Virus record (IMG/VR): IMGVR_UViG_3300007628_000005
Coordinates: 1 to 21,002 of that record
Strand: one strand, 5' to 3'
Length of the DNA stretch: 21,002 bases
Source of the DNA: a virus
Shown: piece by piece, positions 1 to 9,500 of the stretch
Numbering within the stretch: the first letter of the stretch is position 1
Layout of the letters: each line of letters starts with the position of its first letter
Notes under the pieces: generated by a model
Databases searched by the model: none
Seen by the model: the letters and a program-made list of their open reading frames with translations, nothing else
What the model was told of the DNA's origin: nothing
Position numbers and translations under genes: made by a program

Positions 1-581
1 ATAGCAAAAGTAAGAGTGGGGATGCTAGAGATATAGGAGATTTTGAGTATGAAAAGAAGAATGCTAAAGTACTTAAAAAAGCTCTACACAATATTAACGT
101 CTCTCTAGGCACCCTTCTAGCAGCTATGAAGGACTTAGCTATGCTAAGGGGTTCTGATGTAACTCCTGACGGGAAGCTTGGTGGGAAGGGTTTCATAATG
201 AATTTTAGAGATATGAAATCAACCCTAAATACCGCCGTAAGTGACCTTTCTGATATAACTGATACCATCGCTGATGAGCTAACTAACCCTAGGTGGGGTC
301 TTAGTAATACAGAAGTTAAGGGTATTAAAAAAGATCAAGAAAAAACAGAGGAAGAAGTAGAGGAAGTAGAGGAGATAGTAGAGGAACCTAAAAAAGAAAA
401 ACCGGAAGATAAGTCTGAGGGAGAGTCCGGCGATGATATTTCTCCTGATGATGTTAAAAATTCTGCAGAGGTAGAATCGATTAATAGATATAAGTCCCTT
501 TTAGAAGGTCCGTCGTCTATGGATAAGACTGCTAGGGACCTTAGTAAGAATATTCTAGCAAATCTTATGAGAGGAGAATAA
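1..581 (+). CDS. Acidic protein of unknown function, 5' end outside the window
   Basis: The reading frame is open from the first bases (first full codon at 3) to the TAA at 579-581, so the gene begins upstream of the window; 192 residues are visible. The internal ATG at 126 has no Shine-Dalgarno site and is probably not the start. The visible N-terminal third is helical and Lys-rich. It is followed by a Glu/Val low-complexity stretch (around nt 345-390, a short GAA-GTA-GAG codon repeat) and an acidic linker, then a short C-terminal helix (RDLSKNILANLMRGE). No enzyme motif is visible and I do not recognise the family. The stop is 2 nt before the next start, so it is probably cotranscribed with the terminase cluster. 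A structural or core role is a guess from location. Confidence 0.75.
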   Translation, partial: SKSKSGDARDIGDFEYEKKNAKVLKKALHNINVSLGTLLAAMKDLAMLRGSDVTPDGKLGGKGFIMNFRDMKSTLNTAVSDLSDITDTIADELTNPRWGLSNTEVKGIKKDQEKTEEEVEEVEEIVEEPKKEKPEDKSEGESGDDISPDDVKNSAEVESINRYKSLLEGPSSMDKTARDLSKNILANLMRGE

Positions 582-583
582 AG

Positions 584-2488
584 ATGGCTTTAGGAGATAT
601 TTCAAAATTAATGGGCGACGGCGATACGGCTAATATACCTGACCTGGATTGGGCGGTAGTAGATATAGAGAACAAGGATAATATTCCTGTTCCTATGAAC
701 GTGCAAATTATTCCGCAGCTAGAAGAGGCGTGGACCTATACAGGTAAAGATAAGACCGCATCTTTAATCCACAATATAGCTCACAATGATGCTAAGATCG
801 AGAAAATCAGTAGTGAGGATGTTGCAGGTGTAATAAATACGGCTAAGAAAGAGATTATGACCGGTTTGACAGGCAAGCCGCTTGCTGAAAAGCTAGCATC
901 CATCTACCCCGCTAAGCTTATTAAAGCGTCAACGGAGGGTCTTAAAAAGCTTTCTGAAGAGCAGGGATTACTTGGGAATGTTTATGTAGACCTTACTCCT
1001 TTTGATAGTTGTAAAGAAGCCGCTAGAGTACTAGGTAATAACAAAATCAGATTGGCTAAGTATGTCGTAGGTGAGCCTAAAAGGCATGTCTGCGCGTCCC
1101 ACTGCCAAGGTTTTTGTAAAGAGCTAAAGAAAAAAGTTTCTACTGAGATACAGTATAGCGAAGATATATTAGAAGAGTATGCTAATCACCTTAGAGTAGC
1201 CGGTGTTATAGGTAAATCAGCTAGCATTTCTTCTAAAGAAGAGTTACGTTCTGCTATTCTTTTTTCTAACAAAAAAACCGCTGCCAAGGAAAAACCTAAG
1301 AAAAAGGGTGTTCCTAATAGAAGTTTTGAAGAAGTTCAGAAAGAGTTTAAGGCAGCTATAATGAAGAAAGCTTCTAAGTCTCAGGAACAGGTTCAGGTAG
1401 ATAGATTTTCTGAGGTTAGACCTGTGCTTGCCTTTATGCAGAACGAGATGCTAAAAGGCCACATGGGCGGTAGTCTTAAAGAAGCCCTACAAAAGAAGTA
1501 TTCGGGAGACACTATAAAAAAGTATGCAGAGGAGATAAAGAAACTAGCCTCTCTTCAAGGACTTCTTGGTAATGTATATGTAGATGTTTCTTTGTATGAA
1601 ACCTCAGAAGACGCTATAAAGGCTGTAAAAACAGCTTCTACTTCACCAACTTACGTTATTCAGAGTGTTAAGAAAAATGAGTATGATAATGCGGATGAAA
1701 AAGTAGCAAAAGCTACCGGATGTCAGATTCTTCCTCGTGACGGTAAGATCGACTCTAAGATAGCTTCAAGCTACATTGATGATCTCCATTTCAATGACCG
1801 TATATCTAGCGATAAAGCTAGTGTCTTAAGAAACACTCTTGAAGCCGGTAACAGTGTGTTAAGTATATTAAGAGAAGCCTTTATGGCTACTCAAGACCAC
1901 ACACCCGCTAAGAGAGAAGGTGGGGTAAAAGGTTTTTATCGTCATGAGGCAACAAAGAAGTATGCTAAAGACGATGTAGCAAAGGAAGCAGCTTATAAGG
2001 CTGTTACGGCTGGTATTTCTATAGATAAGATAGAGTCTAAGCTTTCTTCTATTATACCTACTGTAGAAGCCGCAGGTATGATTAGAGATGTATTGGCTAA
2101 CATAAAAGAAGTAGATGCTAATGTACTAAGTAACTGCACCTCTGAAAAATACCATCTTTCATCTGATGCAAAACTTAAACAAGCAAGTAAATGCTCTACC
2201 TGTATCTTAAACAATTGTGATATGTGTATGTCTCAAGGTTTGAGGTTTGCTAATACTAAAGAGGAAGATGGTATTATTAAGTTAGACCCTCACACGAAGA
2301 AAATACAGCTAAATAATAACCCTGATGAGGCTCGTGGTGATATGTCTATGGAAGAAGATATGATAGCCAACAGGTGGGGTTCTGGAAATAACATAATGCT
2401 AGATAGTTTGAGAAAAGAAGCCAGCGAAACTGATGTGGATACGTCTTATGACGGTACTGGATTAGACGCCGGTCTTTTAGATATTTAA
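584..2488 (+). CDS. Unrecognised 634-aa protein with a duplicated domain and two cysteine clusters
   Basis: The start at 584 follows a GGAGAA site inside the end of the previous gene. Residues about 82-137 and 283-336 are a diverged duplication: both are helical segments ending in the shared core QGLLGNVYVD. Two cysteine groups are visible. C170, C174 and C178 form a CX3CX3C pattern. C537, C540, C545 and C548 form CX2CX4CX2C, which looks like a small metal-binding knuckle. The rest is Lys/Ala/Ser-rich and helical. The tetrapeptide [K/R]-x-A-S occurs nine times (starting at residues 57, 103, 211, 261, 320, 349, 392, 532 and 611), far more than composition predicts. That suggests an internal head/core protein cut by the prohead protease. 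The family is unknown to me; alternatives are a packaging accessory or virion-carried protein. Confidence 0.85.
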   Translation: MALGDISKLMGDGDTANIPDLDWAVVDIENKDNIPVPMNVQIIPQLEEAWTYTGKDKTASLIHNIAHNDAKIEKISSEDVAGVINTAKKEIMTGLTGKPLAEKLASIYPAKLIKASTEGLKKLSEEQGLLGNVYVDLTPFDSCKEAARVLGNNKIRLAKYVVGEPKRHVCASHCQGFCKELKKKVSTEIQYSEDILEEYANHLRVAGVIGKSASISSKEELRSAILFSNKKTAAKEKPKKKGVPNRSFEEVQKEFKAAIMKKASKSQEQVQVDRFSEVRPVLAFMQNEMLKGHMGGSLKEALQKKYSGDTIKKYAEEIKKLASLQGLLGNVYVDVSLYETSEDAIKAVKTASTSPTYVIQSVKKNEYDNADEKVAKATGCQILPRDGKIDSKIASSYIDDLHFNDRISSDKASVLRNTLEAGNSVLSILREAFMATQDHTPAKREGGVKGFYRHEATKKYAKDDVAKEAAYKAVTAGISIDKIESKLSSIIPTVEAAGMIRDVLANIKEVDANVLSNCTSEKYHLSSDAKLKQASKCSTCILNNCDMCMSQGLRFANTKEEDGIIKLDPHTKKIQLNNNPDEARGDMSMEEDMIANRWGSGNNIMLDSLRKEASETDVDTSYDGTGLDAGLLDI

Positions 2489-2513
2489 TAAATAATATAT
2501 GTGTGGAGGGTCC

Positions 2514-3281
2514 ATGCCTGGAAAAGAAGATAATAAAGATATTGAGATCTATGAGGATGAGATAAGGGAGAAACCATCTTTGGGAGAAGATGGTTATCCC
2601 TTATTAGACGGAGAAGATAATCATTTATTGGTAGATAAAGAGGATATATTAGAAGGGATAGACCTAGGTAAAGACATAGAAGATATAGGTAGTAGTGGTA
2701 CAAAGGATGAAAGGTTCAAAGAAAAACAAGGCAATCACACAGAGGCTTATGATACCCTAGAGAGTAGCCTTGTTTCGGTTAATAACCCAGAAGATGTACT
2801 GCAGGTCAGTATTAAACCTGGGTCTCCTTTACAACGAAATATAGAGGACCCTACTGAAAACGACGACCTCTACATATCTCTTAAAGAAAATGCCTCTACC
2901 TCTACTATATTAAATAATATTATGGTAGAGATTGCTGAAGAGGCAGCGTATTTAAAGACCTGGCGTAAAGAGAATTACAACCTTAAAGATGATTTGTCTG
3001 AGATATCTAATAAACGTATTCTCATACTTAAGAAATTAGTAGAGACCGTAGAGAAAAGGGAGAAGATCAGCAATAGTAAGGCTACAGGAAGAGTAGACTT
3101 TCACAGTGATAATTTTCAGAAGGTATTTGAGCACTTTCTACAAACTGTAAAAAGCACCTTTGAAAAGGTAAATATACCTACTCAGTACGAAGAGATTTTC
3201 TTTTCTCAGTTAGCTAAAGACCTAGATGGTTTTGAAGATATTGCTGAGAAGATATATCATGGGAAAAAGGTTAAGAAATAA
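2514..3281 (+). CDS. Acidic protein before TerL, possible small-terminase analogue
   Basis: The first in-frame ATG (2499) has no ribosome site upstream, whereas a GGAGG at 2505-2509 lies just before the ATG at 2514. I therefore choose 2514 (255 aa, starting MPGKEDNKD), although the spacing of 4 nt is short. The N-terminal half is acidic and probably disordered. The C-terminal half, from about residue 130, is a run of charged amphipathic helices with coiled-coil character. The TAA shares its last base with the terminase ATG (taATG), so the two are translationally coupled. Small terminase subunits often sit here, but no DNA-binding helix-turn-helix is recognisable, so that role is inference from position and helical content only. 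Confidence 0.8.
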   Translation: MPGKEDNKDIEIYEDEIREKPSLGEDGYPLLDGEDNHLLVDKEDILEGIDLGKDIEDIGSSGTKDERFKEKQGNHTEAYDTLESSLVSVNNPEDVLQVSIKPGSPLQRNIEDPTENDDLYISLKENASTSTILNNIMVEIAEEAAYLKTWRKENYNLKDDLSEISNKRILILKKLVETVEKREKISNSKATGRVDFHSDNFQKVFEHFLQTVKSTFEKVNIPTQYEEIFFSQLAKDLDGFEDIAEKIYHGKKVKK

Positions 3282-6200
3282 TGTCTATAGCTGAGATGTG
3301 TACTACATTTATTAAGAAAGACACCGACTCAGGTAAACTTCTTGATAAAAACATAATGGAGTTTGTTACTGCTCCTTGGGGGTTGGGTTTAGGCGCAACT
3401 CCTGATGTTCCTCCATTATACCCGTCTCAAAGATTTATTCTTAAATGCTATTATGGTCTGGAATTAGATAACTCAAGTAATAGAGATATAATAATAAAAG
3501 ACCAGTTTAATGAGGTAGAACTATACAGGTTTAATGAAGTTGAGTATTCTAAATATTTATACGACGAACATCGTATAAACGTTCATGATTACGGAGACAG
3601 ACCTAACTTAGTTTTGGTCTGCGGAAGAAGATCTGGTAAATGCATAACAGGAGATTCCCTAACTTTAACTGATAAAGGTATCTATCGTATAGAGGACCTA
3701 GGTGAAGCTCCTGATGAGGGTTTTTCTCCGCTGAATGTAGGTGTAGCTCAAGAGAGCGGTAGAAGCTCCAGGTCTGCATATTTTTATAATGGCGGCGTAA
3801 AGGACGTATTTAAGATTAAGACAAAAGATGGGTACAGTATTAACGGTACCGCTAATCATAGAGTAAAGGTTATGTCTAAAGAGGGCCTAATTGTTTGGCG
3901 CTATCTAGACGATATAAAACCAGGAGACTATATAGCCATCAATAGAAGCACTGACCTGTGGGCGTCAGAAAAAATAAAACTTGATAAGTTTTTTAATAAC
4001 GAAGGGAAAAAAGAAGTAACTTTTCCTGAGGAGCTAGATGAACTCACAGCTAGATTATTGGGTTATCTCGTGGGAGACGAAAGTTGGGGGGCTAAAAATG
4101 CGCTGTCATTAACTGTAGAGCATAACGAAACGTGGGACTCTTTAAAAGACCTATATACAAATATATTTAATGATTATAGAGTTATAGCAGACAAACGAAC
4201 TTCTAATACAGGTAGATTAAGTTTCTTTAGCACTGGTACGAGAAAATTTTTTCACGATTTAGGCTTTTCTTGGGATTGTAATAGATATAATAAATCTATA
4301 CCTTGGTCTATACTTAGGTCGCCTAAATCTGTGGTTTGTTCTTTTCTTAGAGGTTTATTTGAGACAGATGGGTGCCCCGAAAATAACGGGTCTTATATTA
4401 CTTTTTCTACGGCAAGCTTAAGGCTAGCCCATGAGCTTCAAGTAGTTTTGTTGAATCTAGGTATAATATCTAGTATTAGCGAGAAGTACAATAAAAAAAC
4501 AAAGAGGCATTACGCCCATTTAGGTATAAAAGGGGTAAGGTCTAGAAGAATATTTGCTGATCTAATAGGCTTCGACTCAGATAAGAAGATGCTTCCTGTT
4601 TTAGAGTCTCTTAAAAAAGCTAAAGAAGGTAAATCTAACACGGAAAGTATTCCTCACCAAAAAAATAAGATACGAGAACTTTTGGATTCTATTCCTATAA
4701 GAAAAAGAGGCGAAGGTCCTGGGCGAAGAAAACTAAGAGAACTCTTAGGCAATATAACAAAGAATACGAGAGAGGATCTAACATACAATAGACTATGCAA
4801 GTCTATAGATTTTGCAAAAGAAATTAATGCAGGTAAGGAAGAACTTGAGCATTTTAGAAACATAATAAGCACGGATTATTATTACTCTGAGGTTGTTTCT
4901 GTAAAAGAAAGTGAAGACCGTGTATATGACTTAAACGTTCCAGATGGAAACTCTTTTGTTGCTAACGGTATGACTAACCATAATACGACCGTAACTGCAT
5001 GCATAATAGCGTACGAAACCTATAAACTTTTAAACAGATACTGCCCTCAGGAATACTTTGGTATTATGCCTGAAGATGATATACGTATCACTTGTGTGTC
5101 TACGGGTAAAGAGACTGCTACAGAACTGTTTAACAGGGTAACAGGTCATATAGAAAGATGTGAGTTCTTTCGTAAGTTCAGGTGTAAGCCCACCAAACAG
5201 AGTATGCGCCTGAGGTCTCAAAGAGATATAGACAAGTACGGAACCGAAGGCAGAGCTACTATAACTATTAATGTTGCTCCGTGTAGTGCTAAAGGTCTTC
5301 GTGGTCATAACAATATAATAGTCGCTCTAGATGAGATGGCTTTCTTTTTCGCCGATGAGAAAAACTCCGGTGTAGGTGCTAGTGATAAAAATGATAGGGC
5401 TATTTACAACGCGGTTACTCCTTCTTTGGCTAAGTTCAAGACACCGGACGGTAACCCCGCAGGTAAGGTTATTTGTATATCCTCACCTTATGGAAAGACC
5501 GGTAAGTTTTATGAAGAGTATGAACGCTCTTTTAAAGAAGATAACGATGATATATTAATGATCCAGGCTCCTACCTGGGAGATTGACCCTCAACTAGCTT
5601 CAAAGTTTTTAAAGAACAAGTATAACGAAAATCCTAAGGTATATAGGTCTGAGTTCGGGGCTGAGTTTAGTGATGAGATATGCGCTTGGATAGAAGACCC
5701 CGTTATTGTGCGGCAGAATATAGTGCCGGGGCTGTCCTATAAAATAAGATCCTTTGAGAGGGTCCCACATTTCATGGGAATTGACATAGGACTAAAAGGT
5801 GATGGAACTTCAGTAGTGGTAGGGCATTGGACTAAAGAAGTAGTTGATGGAGAAGAGGTGGATAAATTAGAAGTAGATTGTTGTGAGACGAGGTATGCAG
5901 AAGAAGAAGGGAAAGATTTCTTTACGCCGGATGAGATGGCTGAATGGATATCTGAGTTTAAAGATAGATTTTTTATAATTAAGGGTTTAATGGACCAATA
6001 CTACGGTATGAGTATAGTCCCTTATCTAGAGAAAAAGGGACAGAAGATGTTTGAGTCTAGGCACTTTTCTGAGACTAGAAACTCAGAGATATATCAAAAC
6101 TTATTAGCCAGTATGATTTCTTCCACTTTGAGGTTACCTGAATTAGAAACAGAAAGACTTATAGACGGTAAACCTTCAAAGGACACGGACCTTGTATTAG

Positions 6201-6520
6201 AGCTTTTAACACTTCAATCGGAGCAAAGAGGAAAGTATTTAATAAAAGTACACGCCCCTGACAGAGATAAGGCTCACGATGATAATAGTGATGCCTTGTC
6301 TCGTATGGTTCAAGTGGCTATCGAGTACAAAGTAAAAGGTCTAGGAAATAAAATATCTGCTCCTGTAGGATCTAGTCAAGCGCATAGCTTTAAGAAAGCT
6401 AGGTCAAGAGATGCTATGAGAGCTAGCCTGAATAGACCTTCTAGCTCAAAAAGTTACGGGTCTCCTACAAGAACAAGAAGTTCTATGAACGGACCTTCAT
6501 TCTCAAGGACTTTTAGATAA
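3281..6520 (+). CDS. terL: Terminase large subunit (packaging ATPase/nuclease) interrupted by an intein
   Basis: This is the DNA-packaging motor, which docks on the portal, pumps DNA using ATP and cuts the concatemer. The translated product is 1079 aa; removing intein residues 121-568 leaves 631 aa, a normal TerL length. Visible ATPase motifs are the Walker A GRRSGK (115-120) continuing as TT after the intein, Walker B NIIVALDE (678-685, D684/E685) and a coupling-type segment ICISSPYG (around 731-738). The RNase H-like nuclease has candidate metal-binding acids D834 (FMGIDIGL), D905 (GLMDQYYG) and D1001/D1004 (HDDNSDALSRM). The C-terminus is a Ser/Arg-rich tail. The frame is intact across the intein, so protein splicing would restore the enzyme. 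It overlaps the upstream gene by one base. Confidence 0.96.
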   Translation: MSIAEMCTTFIKKDTDSGKLLDKNIMEFVTAPWGLGLGATPDVPPLYPSQRFILKCYYGLELDNSSNRDIIIKDQFNEVELYRFNEVEYSKYLYDEHRINVHDYGDRPNLVLVCGRRSGKCITGDSLTLTDKGIYRIEDLGEAPDEGFSPLNVGVAQESGRSSRSAYFYNGGVKDVFKIKTKDGYSINGTANHRVKVMSKEGLIVWRYLDDIKPGDYIAINRSTDLWASEKIKLDKFFNNEGKKEVTFPEELDELTARLLGYLVGDESWGAKNALSLTVEHNETWDSLKDLYTNIFNDYRVIADKRTSNTGRLSFFSTGTRKFFHDLGFSWDCNRYNKSIPWSILRSPKSVVCSFLRGLFETDGCPENNGSYITFSTASLRLAHELQVVLLNLGIISSISEKYNKKTKRHYAHLGIKGVRSRRIFADLIGFDSDKKMLPVLESLKKAKEGKSNTESIPHQKNKIRELLDSIPIRKRGEGPGRRKLRELLGNITKNTREDLTYNRLCKSIDFAKEINAGKEELEHFRNIISTDYYYSEVVSVKESEDRVYDLNVPDGNSFVANGMTNHNTTVTACIIAYETYKLLNRYCPQEYFGIMPEDDIRITCVSTGKETATELFNRVTGHIERCEFFRKFRCKPTKQSMRLRSQRDIDKYGTEGRATITINVAPCSAKGLRGHNNIIVALDEMAFFFADEKNSGVGASDKNDRAIYNAVTPSLAKFKTPDGNPAGKVICISSPYGKTGKFYEEYERSFKEDNDDILMIQAPTWEIDPQLASKFLKNKYNENPKVYRSEFGAEFSDEICAWIEDPVIVRQNIVPGLSYKIRSFERVPHFMGIDIGLKGDGTSVVVGHWTKEVVDGEEVDKLEVDCCETRYAEEEGKDFFTPDEMAEWISEFKDRFFIIKGLMDQYYGMSIVPYLEKKGQKMFESRHFSETRNSEIYQNLLASMISSTLRLPELETERLIDGKPSKDTDLVLELLTLQSEQRGKYLIKVHAPDRDKAHDDNSDALSRMVQVAIEYKVKGLGNKISAPVGSSQAHSFKKARSRDAMRASLNRPSSSKSYGSPTRTRSSMNGPSFSRTFR
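3641..4984 (+). mobile_element. In-frame LAGLIDADG-bearing intein in the TerL P-loop
   Basis: This is a 448-residue self-splicing element, residues 121-568 of the TerL precursor. It starts with Cys (CITGDSLTL, block A). It carries a TxxH-type block B (GTANHRV, T190/H193) and a block F/G end (VYDLNVPDGNSF, then VANGMTNHN). It finishes with His567-Asn568 followed by extein Thr569, the normal class 1 splicing chemistry. Between the splicing blocks lie two dodecapeptide endonuclease motifs, LLGYLVGDE (259-267) and LRGLFETDG (356-364). Both retain an acidic catalytic residue (D266 and D363), so homing activity may be intact. Insertion is exactly between the Walker A Lys and the following Thr, which makes TerL inactive until splicing. 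Confidence 0.95.
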
Positions 6521-6530
6521 GGTGTAAAAA

Positions 6531-9500
6531 ATGGGCGGAACTTCCGGTAATTATTCCAATATTATCATATACGACGAGGATAAAAGGTACTACTACTTAA
6601 ATCCTCAAAAGAACAAGCCTTTATTAGACGATGAAATCCGTAATATGCATATCGCTGTTATGGACCAGTTGCGTAGGTCTATACAACACACTCAAGGAGA
6701 TATTGCTGTACCCTTAGAGACGTTTAGCACTACTAACCCTACCGGAAACCATTTTAAGGTTGTTAGCGACGGTTCAACACCTAACGACTTTAAAGTTATA
6801 GGCGGTAATGGTATAGATAATCCAGCCGTTATGTTTTTAAAAGGTTATTATATTTTTCTTCCTGACGATATAACTTACAACTTACAAACATATGGCACTT
6901 CAAATGTTGACCTAGCTACTAACTCAGATAAGAGTAAAACGCTTACTCTAATACCAGACTTAACTACACCTACAGAAGATAGAAGAGACATTGTATTCAT
7001 CGACCTTCATTTTGAAGAGGTTACTGCTACATCTGGCGCAGACGATGAGGTGTATTACGACAGCAGCCTACTTGATCCTCGCATTGGAACAGCTACAGCT
7101 AATAGATTAAGGGCTGTATTTGATATAAGAGTTTTGGAAGGGTGGGAAGGCCCTATAGGGAAAGATATATTCGAACACACCTCGTTTTTAGGAGGTATAG
7201 ACTATACTGTACCTCCTACTCAGCAACATTTTAGAGTTCCTATTTCTGTTGTGTATAGAGAGTCAGGAACATCTATAATCGATAATAGCAAGGTAATAGA
7301 CCTTCTTACTATGTACGATAAAAGGCCTATGACTTTGGAAGAGGTTTCCTTTCGTAGTCTTCACGGCGGGTATGGTGAGTCTGCTGTGTTTGAGACTGAA
7401 GGTTCATTCACAGGATTCAACTCCCAATTCCCAGGAGCTAAGCTCGACGAAGGAGCTTACGCAACCGGGTTGAATCAAGGGTTTGCCTCTGAAGCTTTTA
7501 ATACTGATTCTATCACTCCTCGTGCTGTCGATAATGACGGTAAATTCCAGATGGGTGCTATTCAAGTAGGCGTAGAGACAGGGACTCAGACGTACCCTGT
7601 GACCGCAGAAACAGGTCCAGAAGAACTTAATCCGGGTGAAGTGATAGCCCATGAAGCTTCGTTTCAGCATGTAGCATTAGGCTACGATAGAGGTATAACT
7701 GGTAAAAGAGAGTATAACGATGCTGTAAGTATACACACCCAAGGTCTCACAGGCGTAAGTATTAATTTACTTAGAAGAGGTATTACAGGCGCTGCTGGCT
7801 TATCTATGCATAACTACAACGGTGAGACTGGAGTATATACACAGTTTGTAGACTCTGAGAATTACTTAGTTGTTGATTATAAAGGTAGGATGGGGTTTAA
7901 TACGGCGACCCCTGGATGGGACGCCCTCCCTACAATATGGAATGTTGAGAGATATGTTGACCCTGTGAATATTGTTCTTGATGTGAACGACTCGGTGCGC
8001 GTAAGAGAACATCTTTTTATAGACAGAGACACGTACACTCAAGGCGATGTCTACGGTAAAACTTGGTCTATTCCAAGTACTGTTGATAAAGAAAATAAAG
8101 CATACTTTGGATATACTGGGACACCTTCTTACGGCTTAACAGGGTCGAGTGCTAACGTGGTGATTAGGCCGGGTATAGCTACTCAAGGTTTATCCGGAAT
8201 AGAGGATTATAGAGGATTTACAGGTGTTTCCGGTTTCTATGAATCTTACGATAAAGATGGCGGTAGGGTTTTTACTATAGGAGACCTAGGTCCTGAGTTT
8301 GATAGGGTTGTAAAAACTTTGTACGGCACAGGTCTAGTTCCTCTTCTCTACTCGGATAATAGCTTCAGATATTTAGATACCTTAGGCACGATGGTTAGCG
8401 GGGATGAGGTAACCGCGACAGTAGATTTTTTGAATGGCGGTGACGTAACTCTTTCTACTATTACAATATCTGGTTCTAATTTTGACGACGCTATAGAGTA
8501 TCTAAGAAGTGAGTTAGAGTCACAGTTACAGAGCATAGCAAGTTCTGCGGATATAACAGTACATATTTTATCTGATGAATACGATGAAGCTTTACCTCTT
8601 GCGGATAGAATTAAAAACGACGGTAAAATAATAATAAGAGATAAGCTAAGTGAAATACAATCAATTAAGTCATTCAACGTACAAAGAAGTACCTTGGTTC
8701 CTCCTAATAATAACGACGATATTATGTGGACGGAATCTAAATACTACGGTTCTGGTAGTTACGGAGGAGATTTATTAGATTTTAAATTTGCAAAGCTAGA
8801 TTTAGGAGAGGCTGCTGATGCGTGGTTATTTAATGGAGATGTGTTCTTTAATGGAGACGGTCTCTTAAATCGTGTTACTTTCAGCCCTAATGTTATATTC
8901 AGAGATAATATTTTTGTTTACGGAGATCTCTTTGCTAATAACCTTAAGTTTGATAGGGCGATAGTAAACAACCTAACCGTTAATCAGAAGTTAGACGCTC
9001 TTCGGTATGTAGATATAGGTTCCGGGTATAATGAGAGCAATGAGCCTATCGGAGGTCTTACTTTAGGGGTGGGTACTTCCGGTAGTATCGAATTAATGCG
9101 AATGCAGAGAAATCAATATAGGAGTTTGTGGTTATATGTGGATGGGGATGCCAAGGCTGAAAACTTTATAGCAGATCTTTGTGGGACTGCGGGAAGCGTG
9201 TCCACTGTTATAGGTAATAGTTTCCCTCGTTCTAACGATATACTAAATGACGTTTACTTAAATATAGGAGGAAGCTACACAGACACCAACAATCCTTATG
9301 GATTACATCTAGTAGACTCTAGGTCTGGTATAGACGTAACCCAAGGTCAGGGTTTTAGGACTCTTCGCATAGATCACGCAGACGGTGACGGTAATTTGGG
9401 TCAGATCAGTGTAGACTTAAGAGGAGACTTAATAGTAAGTAATAATACAGCATCTAGGAGAATTACTGCAGGTACTACTACCCCAAACGTTAACTACGAT

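Noticed and set aside
2514-3281. Firm assignment as the small terminase subunit
   Set aside because: Only position and helical content support it; no DNA-binding motif is recognisable, so it is left as a possibility.
3641-4984. Group I intron as the interruption of TerL
   Set aside because: The frame is open throughout and intein blocks A, B, F and G plus terminal HN and a +1 Thr are present, so it is a protein-level intein.
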